From NCBI RefSeq assembly GCF_051401765.1, contig NW_027480422.1:12356001-12420000 (forward strand): 64,000 bases of DNA, given 5' to 3'. The notes under the pieces were generated by a model. It ran no database searches. It was given only the letters and a program-made list of their open reading frames with translations, and was not told the DNA's origin. Both the position numbers and the translations under genes were made by a program. The stretch comes from Calliopsis andreniformis (lineage: Eukaryota; Arthropoda; Insecta; Hymenoptera; Andrenidae). Positions 38,483 to 51,598 of this stretch are shown here, piece by piece; the first letter of the stretch is position 1; every line of letters begins with the position of its first letter.

Positions 38483-41205
38483 TATTGCCTAAGAAGTCAA
38501 CGCCAGAAGCGTAAAATACAAAGTAGATACAACAGTTTTTCTATCGTACATAATGTATATTTGCAAACAGTGTGAAAGAAAAGGTCATTTCTACGTTCCG
38601 GGCAACCTAGGCTTAACTGTAGGGCGTTTCTCCACAAGATCGCATAGTTAGGGACTTAGAATTCAACGACAGAAGCATAAAATGCTATAAAAATGCAACA
38701 TTTTTTCCATCGTAAAGCAGGAATAACTGCAACCAGTGTGAATGTACAGGTCACTTCTACGTTCCGGGCAACCTAGGCTTCACTACAGGGCGGTGCTCCA
38801 CCAGATCGAATAGTTAGTGCCTTAGAAGTCAGCGCCCGAAGCATAAAATACAGTAAAGATGCAACAGTTTTTCCATCGTATAACAGGAATAATTGCAACC
38901 AGTGTGAAGGTAATGGTCTTTTCTACGTTCCGGGCATCCTAGACTTAACTCTGAGGCATTGCTCCACCAGATCGAATACATAGTGCCTTAGAAGTCTACG
39001 CCAGAAGCATAATGTTCAATCAGAATCGTACAGTTTGCCCATCGTATAACAGGAATAATTGCAACAAACGTGAAGGTAATGGTCATTTCTACGTTCCGGG
39101 TAACCTAGGCTTCACTCTAGTGCGTTGCTCCACCAGATCGAATAGTTAGTGCCTTAGAAGTCAGCGCCCGAAAAATAAAATACAATAAAGATGCAACAGT
39201 TATTCCATCGTATAACAGGAATAATTGTAACCAGTGTGAAGGTAATGGTCTTTTCTACATTGCGGGCATCCTAGGCTTAACTGTAGGGCGTTTCTCCACA
39301 AGATCGCATAGTTAGGGACTTAGAATTCAACGACAGAAGCATAAAATGCTATAAAAATGCAACAGTTTTTCCATCGTATAACAGGAATAACTGCAACCAG
39401 TGTGAAAGTAACGGTCATTTCTACGTTCCGGGCAGCCTAGGCTTCACTACAGGGCGGTGCTCCACCAGATCAAATAGTTAGGGCCTAGGAAGTCAACGCC
39501 AGGAGCATAAAATACAGTAAAAATACAACAGTTTTTCCATCGTATAAAAGGAATAATTGCAACCAGTGTGAATGTAATGGCCATTTCTACGTTCCGGGCA
39601 TCCTAGACTTAACTCTGAGGCATTGCTCCACCAGATCGAATAGATAGGGCCTTAGAAGTCAACGCCAGAAGCATAAAGTTCAACCAAAATCCAACAGTTT
39701 GCCCATCGTATAACAGGAATAATTGCAACAAACGTGAAGGTAATGGTCATTTATACGTTCCGGGTAACCTAGGCTTCACTCTAGTGCGTTGCTCCACCAG
39801 ATCGAATAGTTAGTGCCTTAGAAGTCAGCGCCCGAAAAATAAAATACAAAATAAATGGAACAGTTTTTCCATTGTATAAATCGAATAATTGCAACCAGTG
39901 TGAAAGTTATGGTCGTTTCTACGTTCCGGGCAACCTAGGCTTCACACTAGAGCGTTGCTCCACCAGGTCGAATAGTTACGGCCTAAGAAGTCAACGCCAG
40001 AAGCATAAAATACAATAAAAATACAACAGTTTTTCCATCGTATAAAAAGAATAATTGCAACCAGTGTGAAAGTAATGACCATTACTGCGTCCCGGGCAAC
40101 CTAGCCTTCCCTCTAGGGCGTTGCCCCACCACATCGATTAGCTACGGCCTTAGATGTCACCGCCTTAAGCATAAAATACAAAATAAATAGAACAGTTTTT
40201 CCATCGTATAAAAGGAATAATTGCAACCAGTGTGAAAGTAATGGCCATTTGTACGTTTCGGGCGACCTAGGCTTCACCCTAGGCCGGTGCTCCACCAGAT
40301 CGAATGGTTAGGGACTTAGAATTTAACGCCAGAAGCACCACATACAAAATAAATACAACAGCTTTTCCAACGTATAAAAGGAATAATTGCAACCAGTGTG
40401 AAAGTAATGGCCATTTCTACGTTCCGGGCATCCTAGACTTAACTCTGAGTCATTGCTCCACCAGATCGAATACATAGGGCCTTAGAAGTCAACGCCAGAA
40501 TCATAAAGTTCAATCAAAATCCAACAGTTTGCCCATCGTATAACAGGAATAACTGCAACAAACGTGAAGGTAATGGTCATGTCTACGTTCCGGGTAACCT
40601 AGGCTTCACTCTAGTGCGTTGCTCCACCAGATCGAATAGTTAGTGCCTTAGAAGTCAGCGCCCGAAAAATAAAATACAATAAAGATGCAGCAGTTTTTCC
40701 ATCGTATAACTGGAATAATTGCAACCAGTGTGAAGGTAATGGTCTTTTCTACGTTCCGGGCAACCTAGGCTTCACTACAGGGCGGTGCTCCACCAGATCT
40801 AATAGTTAGGGCCTAAGAAGTCAACGCCAGGAGCATAAAATACAATATAAATACAACAGCTTTTCCATCGTATATAATGTACATTTGCAAACAGTGTGAA
40901 AGTAACGGTCATTTCTACGTTCCGGGCAGCCTAGGCTTCACTACAGGGCGGTGCTCCACCAGATCAAATAGTTAGGGCGTAAGAAGTCAACGCCAGAAGC
41001 ATAAAATACAATATGAATACAACAGCTTTTCCATCGTATATAATGTATATTTGCAAACAGTGTAAAAGTAACGGTCATTTCTACGTTCCGGGCAACCTAG
41101 GCTTCACCCTCGGGCGTTGCTCCACCAGGTCGAATAGTTCGGGCCTAAGAAGTCAACGCCAGAAGCATAAAATACAATATAAATACAACAGCTTTTACAT
41201 CGTAT
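38483..41205 (+). repeat. Block F: displaced C-type copy
   Basis: About 2.7 kb copying 24051-26607. The offset is 14,432 at the start and 14,598 after the site where C3 lacks one monomer, so F keeps the monomer that C3 lost. A single substitution marker such as A in TCAGAATCG near 39021 separates it from C1-C3. The right edge is at ACATCGTAT near 41205, after which E-type sequence follows. Confidence 0.9.
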
Positions 41206-44200
41206 AAAATGAATGATTGCAAACAGTGAGAAAGTTATGGTCATTTCTACGTTCCGCGCAACCGAGGCTTAACTCCAGGGCGTTGCTTCACCAGATCGAA
41301 TAGTTAGGGATTTTGAATACATCGCCAGAAGCATAAAATACAACAAAAATGCAACAGTTTTTCCATCGTATAACAAGAAAGCTGCAACCAGTGTGTAGGT
41401 ACTGGTTATTTCTATGTTCCGGGTAACCTAGGCTTCACTCTAGGGCGTTGCTCCAACAGATCGAATAGCTAGTGCCTCAGAAGTCAACGCCAGAAGCACC
41501 AAATACAAAATAAATACAACAGTTTTTCCATCGCATAAAACGGATAATTGCATCCAGTGTGAAAGTTATGGTCATTTGTACGTTTCGTGCAACCTAGGCT
41601 TCACTCTAGGGCGTTGCTCCACCACATCGAATACCTACGGCCTTAAAAGTCAACGCCAGAAGCATAAAATACAATAAAAATCCAACTGTTTTCCATCGTA
41701 TAACAGGAATAATTCCAAACAGTGTGAAGGTAATGGTCATTTCTCCGCTCCCGTCAACCTAGGCTTCACTCTAGGGCGTTGCTCCACCACATCGAATAGT
41801 TAGGGCCATAAAAGTCAACTCCAGAAGCATAAAATACAACATAAATACAACAGTTTTTCATCGTATAACGGGAATAATTGCAACCAGTGTGAAAGTGATG
41901 GTCATTTCCACTTTCCGGGCAACCTAGGCTTGACTCTAGGGCGTTGCTCCACCAGATCGAAGAGGTAGGGCCATAGAAGTCAACGCCCGAAGCATAAAAT
42001 ACGATAAAGATATATCAGTTTTTCCATCGTATAAAATGAGTATTTGCAACAAGTGTGAAGGTAATGGTCATTTCTGCGTTCCGGGCAACCTACTCTTGAC
42101 TCTAGGGCGTTGCTCCACCAGATCGAATAGTTAGGGCCTTAGAAGTCAACGCCCGAAGCATAAAATACAATATAAATACAACAGTTTTTCCATCGTATAA
42201 CAGGAGTAATTGCAAACAGTGTGAAAGTTATGGCCGTTTCTACGTTTCGTGCAACATAGGTTTCACTCTAGGACGTTGCTCCACCACATCGAATAGCTAC
42301 GGCCTTAGAAGTCAACGCCAGAAGCATAAAATACAATAAAAATCCAACAGTTTTTCCATCGTATAACAGGAATAATTCCAAACACTGTGAAGGTAATGGC
42401 CATTTCTACGCTCCCGTCAACCTAGGCTTCACTCTAGGGCGTTGATCCACCACATCCAATAGTTAGGGCCTTAAAAGTCAACGCCAGAAGCATAAAACAC
42501 AATATAAATGCAACAATTTTTCCATCGTATACCGGGAATAATTGCAACCAGTGTGAAAGTGATGGTCATTTCCACGTTCCGGGCCACCTAGGCTTCACTC
42601 TAGGGCGTTGGTCCACCAGATCCATTAGTTAGGGCCTAAGAAGTCAACGCCAGAAGCACCAAATACAAACTAAATACAACAGTTTTTCCAAAGTATAAAA
42701 CGAATAATTGCAACGAGTGTGAAAGTAATGGTCACATCTACGTTCCGGGCAATCTAGGCTTGAATCTAGGGCATTGTTCGACCAGATCGAATAGCTAGGG
42801 CCTAAGAAGTCAACGCCAGAAGCACAAACACGATATATGTACAACAGTTTTTCCATCGTATATCACGAATAATTGAAACCAGTGTGAAAGTAATTGTCAT
42901 TTCTACGTTCCGGACAACCTAGATTTCGCACTAGGGCGTTGCACCACCACATCGAATAGTTACGGCCTTAGAAGTGAATGCCAGATACATAAAATACAAT
43001 ATAAAAAGAACAGTCTTTCCATTGTATAAAACGAATAATTGCAACCAGTGTGAAAGTTATGGTCATTTCTACGTTCCGGGCAACCTCGGCTTGACTCCAG
43101 GTCGTTGCTCCACCAGATCGAATAGTTAGGGCCTTAGAAGTCAACGCCCGAAACATAAAATACAATAAAGATACAATAGTTTTTCCATCGTATAAAATGA
43201 CTAATTGCAAACAGTGTGAAGGTACTGGTCATTTCTACATTCCCTGTAACCTAGGCTTCACTCTAGGGCGTTGCTCCGCCATTTCGAATAGCTAGGGCCT
43301 TAGAAGTCAACGCCAGAAGCATAAAGGACAATAAAAGTGCAACAGCTTTTCCATCGTATAAAAGGGATAATAGTAACCAGTGCGACAGTAATGGACATTT
43401 CTACGTTCCGCGCAACCTAGGTTTCACTCTTGGCCGTTGCTCCACCACATCGAATAGCTACGGCCTTAGAAGTCAACTGCAGAAGCACAAAATACAATAT
43501 AAATACAACAGCTTTTCCATCGTATAAAATGAATGATTGCAAACAGTGAGAAGGTTATGGTCATTTCTACGTTCCGGGCAACCGAGGCTTAACTCCAGGG
43601 CGTTGCATCACCAGATCGAATAGTTAGGGATTTTGAATACATCGCCAGAAGCATAAAATACAACAAAAATGCAACAGTTTTTCCATCGTATAACAAGAAA
43701 GCTGCAACCAGTGTGTAGGTACTGGTTATTTCTATGTTCCGGGTAACCTGGGCTTCACTCTAGGGCGTTGCTCCAACAGATCGAATAGCTAGTGCCTCAG
43801 AAGTCAACGCCAGAAGCATAAAATACAATATAAATACAACAGCTTTTATATCCTATATGATGTATATTTGCAAACAGTGTGAAAGTAAAGGTCATTTCTA
43901 CGTTCCGGGCAACCTAGGCTTCACTCTAGGGCGTTGCTCCACCAGATCGAATGGTTAGGGACTTAGAATTTAACGCCAGAAGCACCACATACAAAATAAA
44001 TACAACAGCTTTTCCATCGTATAAAACGAATAATTGCAACCAGTATGAAAGGTATGTTCATTTCTACGTTCGGGGCAACCTAGGCTTCGCCCTAGGGCGT
44101 TTCTCCACCTGATCGAATAGTTAGGGCCTATGAAGACAACGCCAGAAGCATAAAATACGATATATGTGCAACAGTTTTACCATCGTATAAAATGAATAAT

Positions 44201-45110
44201 CGCAAACAGTGTGAAGGTAATGGTCATTTCTACATTCCGGGCAACCTAGTCTTCACTCTAGGGCGTTGGTCCACCACATCCAGCAGTTAGGGCCTAAGAA
44301 GTCAACGCCCGAAGCATAAAATACAGAATAACTAGAACAGTTTTTCCATTGTATAAAACAAATAATTGAAACCAGTTTGAAAGTTGTGGTCATTTCTACG
44401 TTCCGCGCAACCTAGGCTTCACCCGTGGCCGTTGCTCCACCAGATCCAATAGTTAGGCCCTATGAAGTCAGTGCCAGAAGCATAAAATACAAAATAAATA
44501 CAACAGTTTTTCTATCGTATATAATGTATATTTGCAAACGGTGTGAAAGTAAAGGTCTTTTCTACGTTCCGGGCAACCTAGGCTTAGCTGTAGGGCGTTT
44601 CTCCACCAGATCGCATAGTTAGGGACTTAGAATTCAACGACAGAAGCATAAAATACAATAAAAATGCAACAGATTTTCCATCATATAACTGGAATAACTG
44701 CAACCAGTGTGAAAGTGCCGGTCATTTCTACGTTCCGGGCAACCTAGGTTTCACTACAGGGCGGTGCTGCACCAGATCGAAAAGTTAGTGCCTTAGAAGT
44801 CAGCGCCCGATGCATGAAATGCAATAAAGATGCAACAGTTTTTCCATCGTATAACAGGAATAATTGCAACCAGTGTGAAGGTAATGGTCTTTTCTACGTT
44901 CCGGGCAACCTAGGCATCACTACAGGGCGGTCCTCCACCAGATCAAATAGTTAGGGCCTAAGAAGTCACCGCCAGAAGCACCAAATACAAAATAAATACA
45001 ACAGTTTTTCCATCGCATAAAACGGATAATTGCATCCAGTGTGAAAGTTATGGTCATTTCTACGTTTCGTGCAACCTAGGCTTCACTCTAGGGCGTTGCT
45101 CCACCACATC
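41206..45110 (+). repeat. Segment E2, second copy of E1
   Basis: Follows 32581-36485 at an offset of 8,625. Private changes include GGACG near 42272, CATTTCG near 43285, GTTCGGGG near 44072 and GTGCCGG near 44716. Together with block F it forms one 6.6-kb stretch equivalent to 24051-36485 with 5,973 bp missing at the F/E2 joint. The right edge is near GATTAGCTACGG at 45111. Confidence 0.9.
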
Positions 45111-46138
45111 GATTAGCTACGGCCTTAGAAGTCAACGCCACAAGCATAAAATACAATAAAAATCCAACAGTTTTTCCATCGTATAACAGGAATAATTCCA
45201 AACACTGTGAAGGTAATGGCCATTTCTACGCTCCCGTCAACCTAGGCTTCACTCTAGGGCGTTGATCCACCACATCCAATAGTTAGGGCCTTAAAAGTCA
45301 ACGCCAGAAGCATAAAACACAATATAAATGCAACAATTTTTCCATCGTATACCGGGAATAATTGCAACCAGTGCGAAAGTGATGGTCATTTCCACGTTCC
45401 GGGCCACCTAGGCTTCACTCTAGGGCGTTGGTCCACCAGATCCATTAGTTAGGGCCTAAGAAGTCAACGCCAGAAGCACCAAATACAAACTAAATACAAC
45501 AGTTTTTCCAAAGTATAAAACGAATAATTGCAACCAGTGTGAAAGTAATGGTCACATCTACGTTCCGGGCAATCTGGGCTTGAATCTAGGGCATTGTTCG
45601 ACCAGATCGAATAGCTAGGGCCTAAGAAGTCAACGCCAGAAGCACAAACACGATATATGTACAACAGTTTTTCCATCGTATATCACGAATAATTGAAACC
45701 AGTGTGAAAGTAATTGTCATTTCTACGTTCCGGACAACCTAGGTTTCGCACTAGGGCGTTGCACCAACACATCGAATAGTTAGGGCCTTAGAAGTGAATG
45801 CCAGATACATAAAATACAATATAAAAAGAACAGTCTTTCCATTGTATAAAACGAATAATTGCAACCAGTGTGAAAGTTATGGTCATTTCTACGTTCCGGG
45901 CAACCTCGGCTTGACTCCAGGTCGTTGCTCCACCAGATCGAATAGTTAGGGCCTTAGAAGTCAACGCCCGAAACATAAAATACAATAAAGATACAATAGT
46001 TTTTCCATCGTATAAAATGACTAATTGCAAACAGTGTGAAGGTACTGGTCATTTCTACATTCCCTGTAACCTAGGCTTCACTCTAGGGCGTTGCTCCGCC
46101 ATATCGAATAGCTAGGGCCTTAGAAGTCAACGCCAGAA
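45111..46138 (+). repeat. Segment E3, 17-monomer-spaced tandem copy
   Basis: Matches 42291-43318 at an offset of 2,820 bp, that is, a partial 17-mer tandem repeat of E2. It leaves that register after GCATAAAGGACAATAAAA at 46139, where E2 has the GATAATAGTAACC variant and this copy has GATAATTGCAACC. Confidence 0.87.
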
Positions 46139-46754
46139 GCATAAAGGACAATAAAAATGCAACAGCTTTTCCATCGTATAAAAGGGATAATTGCAACCAG
46201 TGTGAAAGTAATGGCCATTTCTACGTTCCGGGCAACCTAGGCTTCACTCCAGGGCGTTGCTGCACCAGATCGAATAGTTAGGGCCCATGAAGTTAACGTC
46301 AGAAGCATAAAGTACAATAAAAATACAACAGCTTTTCCATCGTATAAAAGGGATAATTGCAACCAGTGTGAAAGTTATGGTCATTTCTACGTTCCGGGCA
46401 GCCTAGGCTTCACTACAGGGCGGTGCTCCACCAGATCGAATAGTTAGTGCCTTAGAAGTCTGCGCCCGAAATATAAAATACAATAAAGATGCAACCGTTT
46501 TTGCTTCGTAAAACAGGAATAATTGCAACCAGTGTGAAGGTAATGGTCTTTTCTACGTTCCGGGCAACCTAGGCTTCACTACCGGGCGGTGCTCCACCAG
46601 ATCAAATAGTTAGGGCCTAAGAAGTCAACGCCAGAAGCATAAAATACAATATAAATACAACAGCTTTTCCATCGTATATAATGTATATTTGCAAACAGTG
46701 TGAAAGTAACGGTCATTTCTACGTTCCGGGCAGCCTAGGCTTCACTACAGGGCG
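46139..46754 (+). repeat. Mosaic junction zone between E3 and E4
   Basis: 46139-46400 follows 38011-38272 (offset 8,128). It then changes to C-like monomers carrying GCAGCCTAGGC and CTACAGGGCGGTGC, and at about 46755 returns to E-type sequence at CACCTGATCG. Three sources within about 600 bp suggest either repeated exchange or patchwork conversion. Confidence 0.78.
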
Positions 46755-48660
46755 GTGCTCCACCTGATCGAATAGTTAGGGCCTATGAAGACAACGCCAG
46801 AAGCATAAAATACGATATATGTGCAACAGTTTTACCATCGTATAAAATGAATAATCGCAAACAGTGTGAAGGTAATGGTCATTTCTACATTCCGGGCAAC
46901 CTAGGCTTCACTCTAGGGCGTTGGTCCACCACATCCAGCAGTTAGGGCCTAAGAAGTCAACGCCCGAAGCATAAAATACAGAATAACTAGAACAGTTTTT
47001 CCATTGTATAAAACAAATAATTGAAACCAGTTTGAAAGTTGTGGTCATTTCTACGTTCCGCGCAACCTAGGCTTCACCCGTGGCCGTTGCTCCACCAGAT
47101 CCAATAGTTAGGCCCTATGAAGTCAGTGCCAGAAGCATAAAATACAAAATAAATACAACAGTTTTTCTATCGTATATAATGTATATTTGCAAGCGGTGTG
47201 AAAGTAAAGGTCTTTTCTACGTTCCGGGCAACCTAGGCTTAGCTGTAGGGCGTTTCTCCACCAGATCGCATAGTTAGGGACTTAGAATTCAACGACAGAA
47301 GCATAAAATACAATAAAAATGCAACAGATTTTCCATCATATAACTGGAATAACTGCAACCAGTGTGAAAGTACCGGTCATTTCTACGTTCCGGGCAACCT
47401 AGGCTTCACTACAGGGCGGTGCTGCACCAGATCGAAAAGTTAGTGCCTTAGAAGTCAGCGCCCGAAGCATGAAATGCAATAAAGATGCAACAGTTTTTCC
47501 ATCGTATAACAGGAATAATTGCAACCAGTGTGAAGGTAATGGTATTTTCTACGTTCCGGGCAACCTAGGCATCACTACAGGGCGGTCCTCCACCAGATCA
47601 AATAGTTAGGGCCTAAGAAGTCACCGCCAGAAGCACCAAATACAAAATAAATACAACAGTTTTTCCATCGCATAAAACGGATAATTGCATCCAGTGTGAA
47701 AGTTATGGTCATTTCTACGTTTCGTGCAACCTAGGCTTCACTCTAGGGCGTTGCTCCACCACATCGAATAGCTACGGCCTTAAAAGTCAACGCCAGAAGC
47801 ATAAAATACAATAAAAATCCAACAGTTTTCCATCGTATAACAGGAATAATTCCAAACAGTGTGAAGGTAATGGTCATTTCTCCGCTCCCGTCAACCTAGG
47901 CTTCACTCTAGGGCGTTGCTCCACCACATCGAATAGTTAGGGCCTTAAAAGTCAACTCCAGAAGCATAAAATACAATATAAATACAACAGTTTTTCCATC
48001 GTATAACGGGAATAATTGCAAGCAGTGTGAAAGTGATGGTCATTTCCACTTTCCGGGCAACCTAGGCTTCACTCTAGGGCGTCGGTCCACCAGATCCAAT
48101 AGTTAGGGCCTAAGAAGTCACCGCCAGAAGAACCAAATACAAAATAAATACAACAGTTCTTCCATCGTATAAAACGAATAATTGCATCCAGTGTGAAAGT
48201 AATGGTCATATCTACGTTCCGGGCAATCTAGGCTTGACTCTAGGGCGTTGCTCCACCAGATCGAAAAGGTAGGGCCTTAGAAGTCAACGCCCGAAGCATA
48301 AAATACAAAATAAATACAACCGTTTTTCCATCGCATAAAACGAATAATTGCAACCAGTGTGAAAGTAACGGTCATATCTACGTTCCGGGCAATCTAGGCT
48401 TGACTCTAGGGCGTTGCTCCACCAGATCGAAGAGGTAGGGCCATAGAAGTCAACGCCCGAAGCATAAAATACGATAAAGATATAACAGTTTTTCCATCGT
48501 ATAAAATGAGTAATTGCAACAAGTGTGAAGGTAATGGTCATTTCTGCGTTCCGGGCAACCTACTCTTGACTCTAGGGCGTTGCTCCACCAGATCGAATAG
48601 TTAGGGCCTTAGAAGTCAACGCCCGAAGCATAAAATACAATATAAATACAACAGTTTTTC
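46755..48660 (+). repeat. Segment E4 (1.9 kb)
   Basis: Matches 35475-37380 (offset 11,280, 68 monomers), and its first part matches 44100-45110 (offset 2,655). It ends near 48660, where the copies split into ACAGGAGTAATTGC here and AAAATGACTAATTGC at 37390. Confidence 0.87.
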
Positions 48661-50385
48661 CAACGTATAACAGGAGTAATTGCAAACAGTGTGAAAGTTA
48701 TGGCCGTTTCTACGTTTCGTGCAACATAGGTTTCACTCTAGGGCGTTGCTCCACCACATCGAATAGCTACGGCCTTAGAAGTCAACGCCAGAAACATAAA
48801 ATACAATATAGATACAACAGTCTTTCCATCGTATGAAACGAATAATCGCAAACAGTGTGAAGGTAATGGTCATTTCTACATTCCGGGCAACCTAGGCTTC
48901 ACTCTAGGGCGTTGGTCCACCACATCCAGCAGTTAGGGCCTAAGAAGTCAACGCCCGAAGCATAAAATACAGAATAACTAGAACAGTTTTTCCATTCTAT
49001 AAAACAAATAATTGAAACCAGTTTGAAAGTTGTGGTCATTTCTACGTTCCGCGCAACATAGGCTTCACCCGTGGCCGTTGCTCCACCAGATCCAATAGTT
49101 AGGCCCTATGAAGTCAGTGCCAGAATCATAAAATACAAAATAAATACAACAGTTTTTCTATCGTATATAATGTATATTTGCAAACGGTGTGAAAGTAAAG
49201 GTCTTTTCTACGTTCCGGGCAACCTAGGCATCACTACAGGGCGGTCCTCCACCAGATCAAATAGTGAGGGCCTAAGAAGTCACCGCCAGAAGCACCAAAT
49301 ACAAAATAAATACAACAGTTTTTCCATCGCATAAAACGGATAATTGCATCCAGTGTGAAAGTTATGGTCATTTCTACGTTTCGTGCAACCTAGGCTTCAC
49401 TCTAGGGCGTTGCTCCACCACATCGAATAGTTAGGGCCTTAGAAGTGAATGTCAGATGCCATAAAATACAATATGAAAAGAACAGTCTTTCCATTGTATA
49501 AAACGAATAATTGCATCCAGTGTGAAAGTGATGGTCATTTCTACGTTCCTGGCAACCTAGGCTTCACGCTAGGGCGTTGCTCCATCAGATCGAATAGTTA
49601 GGGCCTTAGACGTCAACGCCAGAAACATAAAATACAATATAGATACAACAGTCTTTCGATCGTATGAAACGAATAATTGCAACCAGTGTGAAAGTTATGG
49701 TCATACCTACGTTCCGGGCAACCTATGCTTCACTCTAGGGCGTTGCTCCACCAGATCGAATAGTTAGGGCCTTAGAAGTCAACGTCCGATGCATAAAATA
49801 CAAAATTAATAGAACAGCTTTTCCATTGTATAAAATGACTAATTGCAAACAGTGTGAAGGTACTGGTCATTTCTACATTCCCAGTAACCTAGGCTTCACT
49901 CTAGGGCGTTGCTCCGCCATATCGAATAGCTAGGGCCTTAGAAGTCAACGCCAGAAACATAAAGGACAATAAAAATGCAACAGATTTTCCATCGTATAAA
50001 AGGGATAATTGCAACCAGTGTGAAAGTAATGGCCATTTCTACGTTCCGGGCAACCTAGGCTTCACTCCAGGGCGTTGCTGCACCAGATCGAATAGTTAGG
50101 GCCCATGAAGTTAACGTCAGAAGCATAAAGTACAATAAAAATACAACAGCTTTTCCATCGTATAAAAGGGATAATTGCAACCAGTGTGAAAGTTATGGTC
50201 ATTTCTACGTTCCGGGCAACCTAGGCTTGATTCCAGGTCGTGGCTCCACCAGATCGAATTGCTAGGGACTTAGAATTCAACGCCAGAAGTATAAAATACA
50301 ACATAAGTTCAACAGTTTTTCCATCGTATAAAATGAATAATTGCAAACAGTGTGAAAGTAATGGTCATTTCTACGTTCCGGGCAA

Positions 50386-50403
50386 CCTAGGCTTCACTCT
50401 AGG
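50386..50403. repeat. Short inverted repeat CCTAG / CTAGG in each monomer
   Basis: CCTAG at the start of the monomer (50386-50390) and CTAGG 8 bases further on (50399-50403) are reverse complements around an 8-nt loop. The first arm is also half of the CCTAGG palindrome. A third CTAGGG lies about 25 bp downstream in many monomers, giving an alternative partner. The arrangement is present in most of the monomers I read. The stem is only 5 bp, so real cruciform formation is doubtful. It may equally be a leftover of how the monomer arose, or a binding site. Confidence 0.55.
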
Positions 50404-50551
50404 GCGTTGCTCCGCCAGATCGAATAGCTAGGGCCTTAGAAGTCAACGCCAGAAGCATCAAATACAACATAAATACAACAGTTTTTCCATCGTATAAAAC
50501 GAATAATTGCATCCAGTGTGAAAGTAATGGCCACTTCTACGTTCCGGGCAA
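50386..50551 (+). repeat. Illustrative 166-bp monomer
   Basis: A typical full monomer, counted from CCTAGG to the equivalent base of the next one. Positions 1-65 are GC-richer and hold CCTAGG, CTAGGGCGTT, a GATCGAATAG box, CTAGGGCCTTAG and GTCAACGCC. Positions 66-123 are AT-rich, with short A tracts, a TTTTTCCATCGTAT box and a subtype-specific stretch. Positions 124-166 hold TTGCAACCAGTGTGAAAG, GGTCATTTCTACG and TTCCGGGCAA. A consensus-like monomer has 70 G or C in 166 (about 42%) and six CpGs. This copy carries ordinary subtype changes such as CATCC for CAACC near its end. Confidence 0.9.
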
Positions 50552-51598
50552 CATAGACTTCACCCTAGGGCGTTGCTCTACCAGATCGAATAGTTAGGGC
50601 CTAAGAAGTCAACGCCAGAAGCATAAAATACGATATATGTACAACAGTTTTTCCATCGTATAACAGGAATAATTGGAAACAGTGTGAAAGTGATGGTCAT
50701 TTCTACGTTCCTGGCAACCTCCGCTTCAGTCTAGGGCGTTGGTCCACCAGATCGAATGGTTAGGGACTTAGAATTTAACGCCAGAAGCACCACATACAAA
50801 ATAAATACAACAGCTTTTCCAACGTATAAAACGAATAATTGCAACCAGTATGAAAGGTATGTTCATTTCTACGTTCCGGGCAACCTAGGCTTCACCCTAG
50901 GGCGTTGCTCCACCTGATCGAATAGTTAGGGCCTATGAAGACAACGCCAGAAGCATAAAATACGATATATGTGCAACAGTTTTACCATCGTATAAAATGA
51001 ATAATCGCAAACAGTGTGAAGGTAATGGTCATTTCTACATTCCGGGCAACCTAGGCTTCACTCTAGGGCGTTGGTCCACCACATCCAGCAGTTAGGGCCT
51101 AAGAAGTCAACGCCCGAAGCATAAAATACAGAATAACTAGAACAGTTTTTCCATTCTATAAAACAAATAATTGAAACCAGTTTGAAAGTTGTGGTCATTT
51201 CTACGTTCCGCGCAACATAGGCTTCACCCGTGGCCGTTGCTCCACCAGATCCAATAGTTAGGCCCTATGAAGTCAGTGCCAGAATCATAAAATACAAAAT
51301 AAATACAACAGTTTTTCTATCGTATATAATGTATATTTGCAAACGGTGTGAAAGTAAAGGTCTTTTCTACGTTCCGGGCAACCTAGGCATCACTACAGGG
51401 CGGTCCTCCACCAGATCAAATAGTTAGGGCCTAAGAAGTCACCGCCAGAAGCACCAAATACAAAATAAATACAACAGTTTTTCCATCGCATAAAACGGAT
51501 AATTGCATCCAGTGTGAAAGTTATGGTCATTTCTACGTTTCGTGCAACCTAGGCTTCACTCTAGGGCGTTGCTCCACCACATCGAATAGTTAGGGCCT

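Larger units (their letters stand above)
48661..51598 (+). repeat. Mosaic E/G transition, including a 13-monomer-spaced duplicate
   Basis: About 48841-49528 recurs at 51000-51687 (offset 2,159, 13 monomers), and the same start recurs from 46850 (offset 1,991). About 49940-50730 recurs at 54920-55710 (offset 4,980, 30 monomers). A one-base-longer box (CAGATGCCATAAAATAC) near 49451 is the marker later carried by the G units. No gene is present. Confidence 0.8.
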
